Source of the DNA: Prevotellaceae bacterium
Lineage (GTDB): Bacteria > Bacteroidota > Bacteroidia > Bacteroidales > UBA932
DNA: 5,652 nt
NCBI GenBank assembly: GCA_031289895.1
Contig: JAITOP010000111.1
Span: 1 to 5,652, forward strand
Reading direction: 5' to 3'
The notes beneath the pieces are model-generated. The model worked only from the letters and a program-made list of their open reading frames with translations. It searched no databases and was not told the DNA's origin. Shown piece by piece: positions 1 through 5,652 of the stretch. Both the position numbers and the translations under genes were made by a program. Each line of letters opens with the position of its first letter. Positions within the stretch are counted from its first letter, which is position 1.

Positions 1-1
1 T

Positions 2-844
2 GAAATTGCTTTTATTGCCGACACTCAAGCCAAACTTAAATTAGAAAAAATCATCAGTCGCAACGAGCAAAACAAGCAAGCCACCGATTCGCTGTGTGCG
101 TACATTCTTCGCCGGCAGCCAGCGGCTCTTTTTCTGCTCGGCGACATAGTGAACAGCGGAAGTTCGCTGAAAAAATGGAAAATTATGGATTTGTTTTTTC
201 ACGCGCTGCAGCAAAAAAATATTAAATATTACGCCATTCAGGGAAATCACGAATATATGTTTGATGCAAAAAAAGGAATAGAAAATTTTGAGCGGCATTT
301 CGGCAAACTGAACGACAATATCAATTTTCGGGTGATTGATTCTGTTGCGGTGGTAATGGTAAATTCAAATTTTAAAAAACTTACAACTGCCGAAACGCAA
401 AATATGCTGTCGCGTTATGCGGCGGTGATGGATTCTTTGCAGTTGTCCGAAAATGTGAAATGTATTATTGTGGCTACACATCATCCGCCGTTTACAAACA
501 GCAAAATTGTAAAACCGTCAGGCGAAGTCGCCGATATGATAGTTCCGAAATATATTGAAACGGCGAAAGCGGTTTTGTTTCTTAGCGGTCATGCGCATTT
601 GCTTGAAGTTTTTGAGTACAGCGGCAAACATTTTTGCGTGATAGGCGGCGGTGGCGGACGCAAGCAACAACAACGAAAAGGCTACAATCAACGTTACAAT
701 AATTTAATTAACGATGCCGAATATTACAGATATTTTTACATAACAACTGTGCGCGATGCAAATTTTTTACATATCAATATACACGGAATGAATGTTGACG
801 ATTGGACAGAAAAATCAAAAGAATTATTAACTGTTGAATATTGA
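2..844 (+). CDS. Calcineurin-like metallophosphoesterase, 5'-truncated by window edge
   Basis: The frame is open from base 2 to the TAA at 842-844, giving 280 visible residues; the true start lies before the window. The GTG at 149 is internal, because conserved metal-site motifs lie upstream of it. Numbering from the first visible residue, the motifs in order are D-T-Q at 7-9 (usual DxH), GDIVN at 47-51, GNHE at 81-84, THH at 159-161 and GHAH at 196-199. Together these form the two-metal centre of the calcineurin-like phosphoesterase superfamily, which hydrolyses phosphomonoesters or phosphodiesters. The substrate cannot be read from the sequence. Gln in place of the first His is also known in the CPPED1/CSTP1 branch, so activity is plausible. 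A glycine-rich run (215-219) follows GHAH. Signal peptide or lipobox cannot be judged because the N-terminus is missing. The gene is separated from the next one by 326 bp and a separate promoter, so it is probably not co-transcribed. Fold assignment is secure; specific function is unknown. Confidence 0.9.
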   Translation, partial: EIAFIADTQAKLKLEKIISRNEQNKQATDSLCAYILRRQPAALFLLGDIVNSGSSLKKWKIMDLFFHALQQKNIKYYAIQGNHEYMFDAKKGIENFERHFGKLNDNINFRVIDSVAVVMVNSNFKKLTTAETQNMLSRYAAVMDSLQLSENVKCIIVATHHPPFTNSKIVKPSGEVADMIVPKYIETAKAVLFLSGHAHLLEVFEYSGKHFCVIGGGGGRKQQQRKGYNQRYNNLINDAEYYRYFYITTVRDANFLHINIHGMNVDDWTEKSKELLTVEY

Positions 845-895
845 TTGGCTGATTTTTTTTTGATGCAAAACCTGCAAAAAAAATACAATAAAAAA

Positions 896-927
896 TTTGC
901 ACATAATGCAAACATTCGTTAAATTTG
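896..927 (+). promoter_or_regulatory. Bacteroidetes-type sigma-ABfr promoter for the DUF3857 operon
   Basis: TTTG at 896-899 is followed after exactly 20 bases by TAAATTTG at 920-927. This matches the known Bacteroides -33/-7 consensus (TTTG or TTG, 19-21 bases, TAnnTTTG) without mismatch. Transcription would be expected to begin a few bases past 927, giving a 5' leader of about 235 nt before the ATG at 1171. This is inferred from sequence alone; in AT-rich DNA a chance match is possible, but its position in the gap and its orientation fit. Confidence 0.6.
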
Positions 928-949
928 CAGCACGGAAGAATTAAGAGAC

Positions 950-992
950 AAGAATCAAGAACCAAGAAGTTAGAGAAGTTAGAGAAGTGAAT
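950..992. repeat. Short tandem repeats: 7-bp AAGAAYC-like, then 9-bp GAAGTTAGA
   Basis: Two overlapping short tandem arrays. The first has three 7-bp units (AAGAATC 950-956, AAGAACC 957-963, AAGAAGT 964-970). The second has a 9-bp period: GAAGTTAGA at 966-974 and 975-983, then the diverged GAAGTGAAT at 984-992. They lie in the predicted transcribed leader just downstream of the promoter. No coding potential is evident. Confidence 0.7.
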
Positions 993-1028
993 TGTGAAAA
1001 TTCATTAAAATAACAATCAAATACCAGC

Positions 1029-1084
1029 GACTAACGACTAATGACTAACGACTAAATACTGAATACGGAATACAGAATACCAAT
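1029..1084. repeat. Heptad array, GACTAAC-type, seven units plus a partial
   Basis: Successive 7-bp units from 1029 are GACTAAC, GACTAAT, GACTAAC, GACTAAA, TACTGAA, TACGGAA and TACAGAA, with a diverged eighth (TACCAAT) ending at 1084. The 7-bp phase is kept throughout while the unit drifts gradually, as expected from tandem duplication followed by mutation. It sits in the leader of the DUF3857 operon, about 90-140 bp before the start codon. It resembles the array at 5169-5245. Confidence 0.85.
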
Positions 1085-1170
1085 AAATACATTTAACAAA
1101 AACAATATCGCAAATTGAAATTATAACTTTATAAATATAACAATAAACTTGAAATAACTAATAAATTGAA

Positions 1171-3123
1171 ATGATTATGAAAAAACTATTATTATTTTCA
1201 ACCGTCTGCTTATTGGTAAGCACATCATCTTTTTCACAAACATTTACACGGAAATTAGGCAAAGTAACAAAAGATGAACTTGAAATGACCGTTTACGACA
1301 AAGCACCCGATGCCGAAGCCGTAATATTGTACGAAGATATTGATATGCGTTACGAAGTTTCGGACAAAATACGTCTTGTGTACGAGTATAAAATTAAAAT
1401 CAAAATCCTGAAAAAGGAAGGAACAACTTGGGGCGATAAAGAAATTATGCTGTACAACAGAGGCTCGTCCGACGAATATTTGTCGGGACTTAAAGCAACG
1501 GCGTACAATCTTGTTGATGGAAAAATTGTGGAAAGCGAACTCAAAAAAGATTATATTTTCAAAGAAAAAATTGACGACAAGCGCACCATGACAAAATTTT
1601 CGATACCCGAAGTAAAAGTCGGTTCGGTAATTGAATACAAATACAGAATCACATCCGATTATATTTTCAGCATTCCCGACATTAACGTGCAACACTCTAT
1701 ACCTGTGATGTACGGTAAATTTTATGTCAATGTTCCCGACTATTTTAAATTTCGCATCAATACAAAAGGTTATCATCGGTTAAACATTATACGCACGGGA
1801 GGAAATACAAATTCGGGAGGATATTCGTTTTTAACAGATATTGTTTCGTGCGAAACCGAACACGTGCCTGCGCTCAAAGCCGATTCGCATCTTTGGTGTC
1901 TCGACGATTTCAGAACAAAAGTTGAATTTGAACTTTCTTCAATAGCAATTCCCGGACAAATTATACAAAATTATGCCAACAATTGGAAATCGGTAAACGA
2001 GGCGCTTGAAAAATCAGACTTTAATTCTGATTTGAAAACATCGTATCCTTTCAAAAAAGAAGTTTTGGCAATAAAAGAATCAAGCGTCAGCGACAGAGAA
2101 AAGTTGAGAAATATTTTAAAACTTGTTCAGTCGAAAATGAAGTGGAACGAAAAATATTCTCTTCTTTCAAAAAGTCCGCGCGCGGCAGCCGAAAAAGGCA
2201 CGGGTTCGAGCGCGGATATAAATTTTGTTTTACATTCTGCTTTGCGCGATGCCGGATTTGATATTGTACCCATTTTGCTGAATCCGCGCAACAGAGGTCG
2301 GCTGCCATTGGCGCAGGCTACGATTGACAATATCAACACTTTTATAATACGAATAGTGCTGGATGGAGAATTTTTGTATGTTGACGGCACAAATCCACAT
2401 TCGGATATAAATGTTTTGCCGTCGAACCTGCTTGTTGACCGCGCCCGCATTTACAAAGTCAACGACGACAGAAGCGGCTGGGTTAATTTAACCGACCTTA
2501 CACAAAACGCATCATCATCGGTATTGGTTGGCAGCATTGACGAATCGGGAATATTGTCGGGAACAGTCAAAAAAAAATATACAAATCAGTCGGCATATTC
2601 GTTTGCCAATAAATATGAAAATTACAAATCGAAAGAAGAATATATCGAATCGGTGGAAAAAGAAGACGGCATAAAAGTTGAGAGTTTGGAAATTGAAGGC
2701 TTGGACTCGCTGGCAATTACCGAAACCATTAAATTTTCATTAACAACAAATTCGACCGGTGAATATATTTATCTCAACTCGCTTGTGTTTCCGTTTATCT
2801 CCGAAAATCCGTTTAAACAACAGGAAAGAATTTTGCCCGTAGAATTTAGTTTTCCAATAAATTACAATATAAGTTGTATAATAGCGATTCCCGAAAATTG
2901 CACATTAGAGGAAAAACCTGAAAACATAAAACTTTCGGCATGCGAAAATGCTATAAAATATTCGTATTTGTCGCAACAAACAATGGTTAATCTGCAAATG
3001 AAATTTACTTATTCACTTGATAGAATTATATTTCCGTCAAACGAATATAAAGATTTAAGCGCATTTTACGGAATGTTGACACAAATGAGCAGCAGCCAAA
3101 TTGTAATTAAGAAAAATCAATAA
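1171..3123 (+). CDS. Exported DUF3857/transglutaminase-fold protein lacking catalytic Cys and His
   Basis: A 650-residue exported protein. Residues 1-22 form a signal peptide: Lys-Lys at 4-5, a Leu-rich core, and probable signal peptidase I cleavage after SFS, before Gln23. ATG 1171 is the longest start; ATG 1177, two codons later, leaves an equally good signal peptide. A DUF3857-type beta-rich domain spans roughly 50-230. A transglutaminase-like fold follows at about 300-430, then a beta-rich C-terminal region to 650. The active-site segment reads GTGSSADIN at 343-351, placing Ser347 where the nucleophilic Cys is expected. INTF at 388-391 places Thr390 at the His position; only Asp405 (YVDGTNP) of the triad remains. 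I infer a pseudo-transglutaminase that binds or scaffolds rather than catalyses. GSADIN-type sequences are common in Bacteroidota relatives as I recall them, so this is probably a family trait and not recent decay. It is first in an operon with the gene 5 bp downstream. Substrate and biological role are unknown. Confidence 0.9.
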   Translation: MIMKKLLLFSTVCLLVSTSSFSQTFTRKLGKVTKDELEMTVYDKAPDAEAVILYEDIDMRYEVSDKIRLVYEYKIKIKILKKEGTTWGDKEIMLYNRGSSDEYLSGLKATAYNLVDGKIVESELKKDYIFKEKIDDKRTMTKFSIPEVKVGSVIEYKYRITSDYIFSIPDINVQHSIPVMYGKFYVNVPDYFKFRINTKGYHRLNIIRTGGNTNSGGYSFLTDIVSCETEHVPALKADSHLWCLDDFRTKVEFELSSIAIPGQIIQNYANNWKSVNEALEKSDFNSDLKTSYPFKKEVLAIKESSVSDREKLRNILKLVQSKMKWNEKYSLLSKSPRAAAEKGTGSSADINFVLHSALRDAGFDIVPILLNPRNRGRLPLAQATIDNINTFIIRIVLDGEFLYVDGTNPHSDINVLPSNLLVDRARIYKVNDDRSGWVNLTDLTQNASSSVLVGSIDESGILSGTVKKKYTNQSAYSFANKYENYKSKEEYIESVEKEDGIKVESLEIEGLDSLAITETIKFSLTTNSTGEYIYLNSLVFPFISENPFKQQERILPVEFSFPINYNISCIIAIPENCTLEEKPENIKLSACENAIKYSYLSQQTMVNLQMKFTYSLDRIIFPSNEYKDLSAFYGMLTQMSSSQIVIKKNQ

Positions 3124-3128
3124 AAAAA

Positions 3129-5024
3129 ATGAAAATGAAAATTCTGATAACATCAATAATTTTTGCTGCGTTTTTTTCAAATGTTTGGGCGCAGACGCTG
3201 GATTATGCCGTTGATAAAATTCCGGAAGAACTGAAAAAAAACAGCAACGCCGTTATTCGGTTCAGTTCAACTGAATTTGTTTACAACGATATAAAATCGG
3301 CAACCGAAACACATATTTTTGTAATAACAGTTTTAAATAAACAAGGAGACGACTTGTCCCGTTTTATTTATTATGGCGATAAATTCAGAACTTTAAAAAG
3401 TTTTTCGGGCGAAATTTATGATAAAGATGGAAAATCGACTCGCAAAATTAAACGTTCCGAAATGCGCGAAAGTGAATATTCCGAAGGATTGGCATCCGAT
3501 GCAAAATTGTATTCGCTTGAACCTCAAACATCATATTATCCATACACAGTAAAATATGAATATGAAATAGGATGGAAAAACGGAATTTTACGGTTCCCAT
3601 CGTTTATGCCAATTACCGATTATAATGTTGCACTCGAAAAAGCAGTTTACACTTTATTGCTGCCAAAAGGTTGTGAATATTTATCGAAAAATATAAATAC
3701 AGACATCAAACCGCTGTACGGAACAAACGGAAATTTAGAAGTTTACGAGTGGACGTTAAATAATTTTTCGGCAATAAAAACCGAATCTTTTTTGCCATCG
3801 TGGCGCGATATATTTCCGATTGTATATTTAACGCCAAGCAATTTTTACTACGACAACACAACGGGAAACCAACGCGGCTGGGAAAATTACGGCAAGTGGC
3901 AATGGAGTTTATTGCAAGGTCGTGATAATATTCCGCCAATGTTGCGACAGGAAATACTCAGCATCACCAACGGACTTTCACCGCGCGAAACAGTGAAAAC
4001 GCTTTACGATTATCTCGGCAAACATACGCGGTACGTCAGCATCCAGCTCGGTATCGGCGGATTGCAGCCAATGACTGCCGAAGAAGTTTATAAAAGCAAA
4101 TTCGGAGATTGCAAAGCGCTGTCGAATTTTATGAAAGCAATGCTGCACGAGTGCGGAATAGAATCGTATTACACCGAAATAAGCGTGAGCAATAAACAGA
4201 TTTTTGAAGATTACGCATCGGCAGTACAAACCGACCATGTGATATTGCAGGTTCCCATCGACAACGACACCGTTTGGCTTGAATGTACAAATCCCGAAGT
4301 TCCTTTCGGCTACACTCACGACGATATTGCAGGACACAATGCTTTGGTTTATAAAAACGGCACGGCAAATTTTGTAACGCTGCCAAAAAATCCCGATTCG
4401 CTGAATTTGATGACTCAAAACATTGTTGTAAATATTGATAACGAAGGTTTTGCTCAGGTGCATATTGCAAAACGTTACGAAATGGAACAGTACGAACGAA
4501 TAAGCGGCATCAAATATCTCGACGAAAAAGATAAAATAAACCGTTTTCAAAAAATGCTGCTGCTGCCACTTACAACTATTAAAAATCTGAAAACAAACGA
4601 AGAAAAAAGTCCGACACCTGTAATGTCAGTCGATTTTGATGTTGATGTTTATAAATACGGAAATATTTCGGGCAACCGATTTTTTGTTCCCGTAAATCCT
4701 TTCAACAAAAATTCGTACAAATTAGATAAAGAAAGGAATTTGGATATTTCAATAAATCACGGTTACCGCGATATTGATTCGATAACATTAAATTTTCCGT
4801 CGGATATGATTATTGAGGCGATGCCAAGTCCGGTTAATTTAAAATGCGATTTTGGAGAAATAAGTTTTGCGATAAAACAGGAAAAAGGAAAAATAACAAT
4901 TGTGCAAACATATTTTCTGCGCTCAGGAAATTATGCCAAAGAAAAATACGAAGAATTAACAACATTTATGAACCTGCTCGCAAAAATTGAAAATTCAAAA
5001 ATTGTTTTGAAAAAAACGCAGTAA
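3129..5024 (+). CDS. Exported DUF3857/transglutaminase-like protein with Cys-His retained
   Basis: A 631-residue exported protein beginning 5 bp after the previous stop, so the two genes are very likely co-transcribed and perhaps translationally coupled. Residues 1-21 form a signal peptide with cleavage probable after VWA, before Gln22; Met3 is an alternative start. DUF3857 covers roughly 40-225 and a transglutaminase-like core about 280-400. Candidate catalytic residues are Cys328 in FGDCKALSNFM, His370 in TDHVILQVP, and Glu385 in VWLECTNP, where classical transglutaminases have Asp. The Glu version is common in this Bacteroidota group as I recall it, so a working thiol enzyme (protease, amidase or crosslinker) is plausible. 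A beta-rich C-terminal region, perhaps DUF3858-like, ends in KIVLKKTQ, which resembles the tail of the upstream protein and supports duplication. Location should be periplasmic or outer-membrane associated. Envelope or peptide processing is inference only; the substrate is unknown. Confidence 0.92.
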   Translation: MKMKILITSIIFAAFFSNVWAQTLDYAVDKIPEELKKNSNAVIRFSSTEFVYNDIKSATETHIFVITVLNKQGDDLSRFIYYGDKFRTLKSFSGEIYDKDGKSTRKIKRSEMRESEYSEGLASDAKLYSLEPQTSYYPYTVKYEYEIGWKNGILRFPSFMPITDYNVALEKAVYTLLLPKGCEYLSKNINTDIKPLYGTNGNLEVYEWTLNNFSAIKTESFLPSWRDIFPIVYLTPSNFYYDNTTGNQRGWENYGKWQWSLLQGRDNIPPMLRQEILSITNGLSPRETVKTLYDYLGKHTRYVSIQLGIGGLQPMTAEEVYKSKFGDCKALSNFMKAMLHECGIESYYTEISVSNKQIFEDYASAVQTDHVILQVPIDNDTVWLECTNPEVPFGYTHDDIAGHNALVYKNGTANFVTLPKNPDSLNLMTQNIVVNIDNEGFAQVHIAKRYEMEQYERISGIKYLDEKDKINRFQKMLLLPLTTIKNLKTNEEKSPTPVMSVDFDVDVYKYGNISGNRFFVPVNPFNKNSYKLDKERNLDISINHGYRDIDSITLNFPSDMIIEAMPSPVNLKCDFGEISFAIKQEKGKITIVQTYFLRSGNYAKEKYEELTTFMNLLAKIENSKIVLKKTQ

Positions 5025-5025
5025 A

Positions 5026-5067
5026 ACAATTAACAATTACGAATTAAAAATTACGAATTACGATTTG
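5026..5067. repeat. Heptad array, (A/C)(C/G/A)AATTA-type, five units plus a partial
   Basis: Immediately after the operon stop, 7-bp units run ACAATTA, ACAATTA, CGAATTA, AAAATTA, CGAATTA and a diverged CGATTTG. Rotated, the CGAATTA unit reads TTACGAA, one base from the TTACGAC found in the array at 5169-5245. Confidence 0.8.
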
Positions 5068-5100
5068 TTTTTTTGTTGATTTGTTTTTTTTGTTGATTTG
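5062..5100. repeat. T-rich 16-17 bp tandem repeat (GATTTG-T7/8-GTT)
   Basis: Two units, GATTTG-T7-GTT at 5062-5077 and GATTTG-T8-GTT at 5078-5094, are followed by a third GATTTG at 5095-5100. The units differ by one T, consistent with slippage. The T-runs read as U-tracts in the operon transcript, but no GC stem precedes them, so an intrinsic terminator is not supported. Confidence 0.7.
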
Positions 5101-5110
5101 AAAAAGCACA

Positions 5111-5147
5111 CAGATAACGCAGATTGAACAGATTTGCGCAGATTTTT
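5111..5147. repeat. CAGATT-type direct repeats, four copies at 9-10 bp spacing
   Basis: CAGAT occurs at 5111, 5120, 5129 and 5139, the last three as CAGATT, with 3-4 variable bases between copies. It lies in the middle of the gap between convergent genes. Similar CAGATT-spaced low-complexity tracts are, as I recall, frequent in Bacteroidota intergenic DNA; no function is assigned. Confidence 0.6.
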
Positions 5148-5168
5148 TTTGATTTTAAATCTTTAAAA

Positions 5169-5245
5169 ACTTTATAACTTACGACTTATAACTTATAACT
5201 TATAACTTATGACTTATGACTTATGACTTACGACTTATGACTATC
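5169..5245. repeat. Heptad array, RACTTAY, nine perfect units, overlapping the meaB 3' end
   Basis: Nine consecutive 7-bp units fitting (A/G)ACTTA(C/T) fill 5176-5238. They are preceded by a slipped unit (ACTTTAT, 5169-5175) and followed by a truncated-looking GACTATC at 5239-5245. Variation is limited to the first and last positions of the unit. Every unit contributes a TAA on the minus strand and most junctions give TAA or TGA on the plus strand; because 7 is not a multiple of 3, all reading frames are closed on both strands. The meaB stop codon (5228-5230) and its last four to five codons are inside the array. Confidence 0.9.
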
Positions 5246-5652
5246 GTTATAAATATCAAATAATTGTTTTGCTGCTGTAAACGAACTTAATTTATCTGAC
5301 AATACTGCATTTTCAAATTCTTTAAGGTTTTCTTGTATTACAGAATTTTGATAAAAGTTATCGCGCAAATAAAAATTTATCGTTTCGTACATCCAAAATT
5401 TGGCTTGTTGCAATCGGTTTGCTTGAAAATATCCGTTTGCTTTTGTAAAATTCATATATGAATTTATGGTATTCCAAATTTCTGTCAATCCTGTATTTGT
5501 TTTCGCCGAACACGTTACAGCTTTAGCCGTCCAGCCCGATTCGAGCAGAGGCAAAAAGTGCATTGCGCCCTGATACAAAATACGCGATTGTTCGGCTTTC
5601 ATTATATTTTCGCCGTCGGCTTTTGTTATGGCGAGCAAATCTGCCATTTCCA
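5228..5652 (-). CDS. meaB: Methylmalonyl-CoA mutase-associated GTPase MeaB, C-terminal part
   Basis: The minus-strand frame is open from the right edge (Glu codon at 5648-5650, in frame with the partial codon before it) to the TAA at 5228-5230, showing the last 140 residues of a protein that is usually about 320-360 long. The ATG at 5645-5647 is an internal Met in the EMADLL segment, not the start. Recognition rests on ADLLAITKADGEN (G4 guanine-specificity motif, here TKAD), SGWTAKAVTCSAKT (G5), and the C-terminal block TKANGYF...QAKFWMYETI...LRDNFY, which is the helical dimerisation arm typical of MeaB/ArgK. MeaB is a cytosolic G3E P-loop GTPase that gates adenosylcobalamin delivery to, and protects, methylmalonyl-CoA mutase in propionate/succinate interconversion. 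The Walker A and switch regions are outside the window. The gene converges on the DUF3857 operon. Its extreme C-terminus (DSHKS) is encoded by a heptad repeat and is probably not conserved. Confidence 0.93.
   Translation of the reverse strand, partial: EMADLLAITKADGENIMKAEQSRILYQGAMHFLPLLESGWTAKAVTCSAKTNTGLTEIWNTINSYMNFTKANGYFQANRLQQAKFWMYETINFYLRDNFYQNSVIQENLKEFENAVLSDKLSSFTAAKQLFDIYNDSHKS

Larger units (their letters stand above)
845..1170. other. Intergenic region with promoter and repeat-rich leader
   Basis: This 326-bp AT-rich gap contains no credible gene. Its first part (845-895) is T- and A-tract DNA just after the phosphoesterase stop. The T9 tract at 852-861 has no stable hairpin in front of it, so no terminator is called. 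A consensus promoter follows at 896-927. The remainder is a long leader carrying 7-bp and 9-bp tandem repeats (950-992 and 1029-1084), then about 85 bp of A-rich sequence up to the start codon. No Shine-Dalgarno motif precedes the ATG at 1171, which is normal for Bacteroidota. Confidence 0.7.

Noticed and set aside
149..151. GTG as the start of the phosphoesterase gene
   Set aside because: The frame is open to base 2 and the upstream stretch encodes the first metal motif (ADTQ) and the GD of GDIVN, so this codon is an internal Val.
774..965. Minus-strand 63-codon open frame
   Set aside because: It overlaps the phosphoesterase end, the promoter and the repeats, and has a Cys/Phe/Leu-rich sequence with no recognisable family.
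1041..1055. Four-codon upstream reading frame (ATG ... TAA) in the operon leader
   Set aside because: It arises trivially from the heptad GACTAAT-GACTAAC and has no ribosome-binding context.
1124..1131. TAACTTTA as a second -7 promoter element close to the gene
   Set aside because: It has one mismatch to TAnnTTTG and no TTTG at the required spacing upstream.
1255..1776. Minus-strand 173-codon open frame inside the first DUF3857 gene
   Set aside because: It is antisense to well-conserved coding sequence and has biased Phe/Val/Asn composition typical of a shadow frame.
3978..4550. Minus-strand 190-codon open frame inside the second DUF3857 gene
   Set aside because: It is antisense to the transglutaminase core containing the Cys and His motifs; its Phe/Cys/Val-rich composition indicates a shadow.
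5140..5162. Possible hairpin AGATTT...AAATCT as a terminator
   Set aside because: A 6-bp AT-only stem with an 11-nt loop and no following U-tract is too weak on either strand.
5169..5245. CRISPR-like array
   Set aside because: Units are 7 bp and directly abutting with no spacers, so it is a simple tandem repeat.

Overview
The window looks like chromosomal DNA from a member of the Bacteroidota (Bacteroidetes). Four things point there: AT-rich coding sequence, starts without Shine-Dalgarno sites, a good match to the Bacteroidetes primary promoter (TTTG-N20-TAAATTTG), and a tandem pair of secreted DUF3857/transglutaminase-like proteins, an architecture typical of this phylum. Genus cannot be fixed from the sequence alone.

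Layout: (1) 2-844, plus strand, the 3' part of a calcineurin-like metallophosphoesterase whose N-terminus lies before the window. (2) 845-1170, a 326-bp gap holding a consensus promoter followed by a leader full of short tandem repeats. (3) 1171-3123 and 3129-5024, two exported DUF3857/transglutaminase-fold proteins separated by 5 bp, almost certainly one operon. (4) 5025-5227, a gap between convergent genes built almost entirely of low-complexity tandem repeats. (5) 5228-5652, minus strand, the C-terminal part of MeaB, the GTPase partner of methylmalonyl-CoA mutase, which continues past the right edge.

The two central genes look like ancient tandem duplicates that have diverged in the active site. 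The upstream protein lacks the catalytic Cys and His but keeps the Asp. The downstream protein keeps Cys and His, with Glu at the Asp position. Both have signal peptides and related C-terminal tails, so they probably act together in the periplasm or at the outer membrane; the substrate is unknown. The phosphoesterase and MeaB show no evident functional link to them.

The most unusual non-coding signal is a family of 7-bp tandem repeats confined to the two gaps that flank the operon. Three arrays share a consensus close to T(A/T)A(C/T)(A/G)A(C/A), and one runs into the last codons of meaB. I see no RNA gene, CRISPR array, insertion sequence or convincing hairpin terminator.
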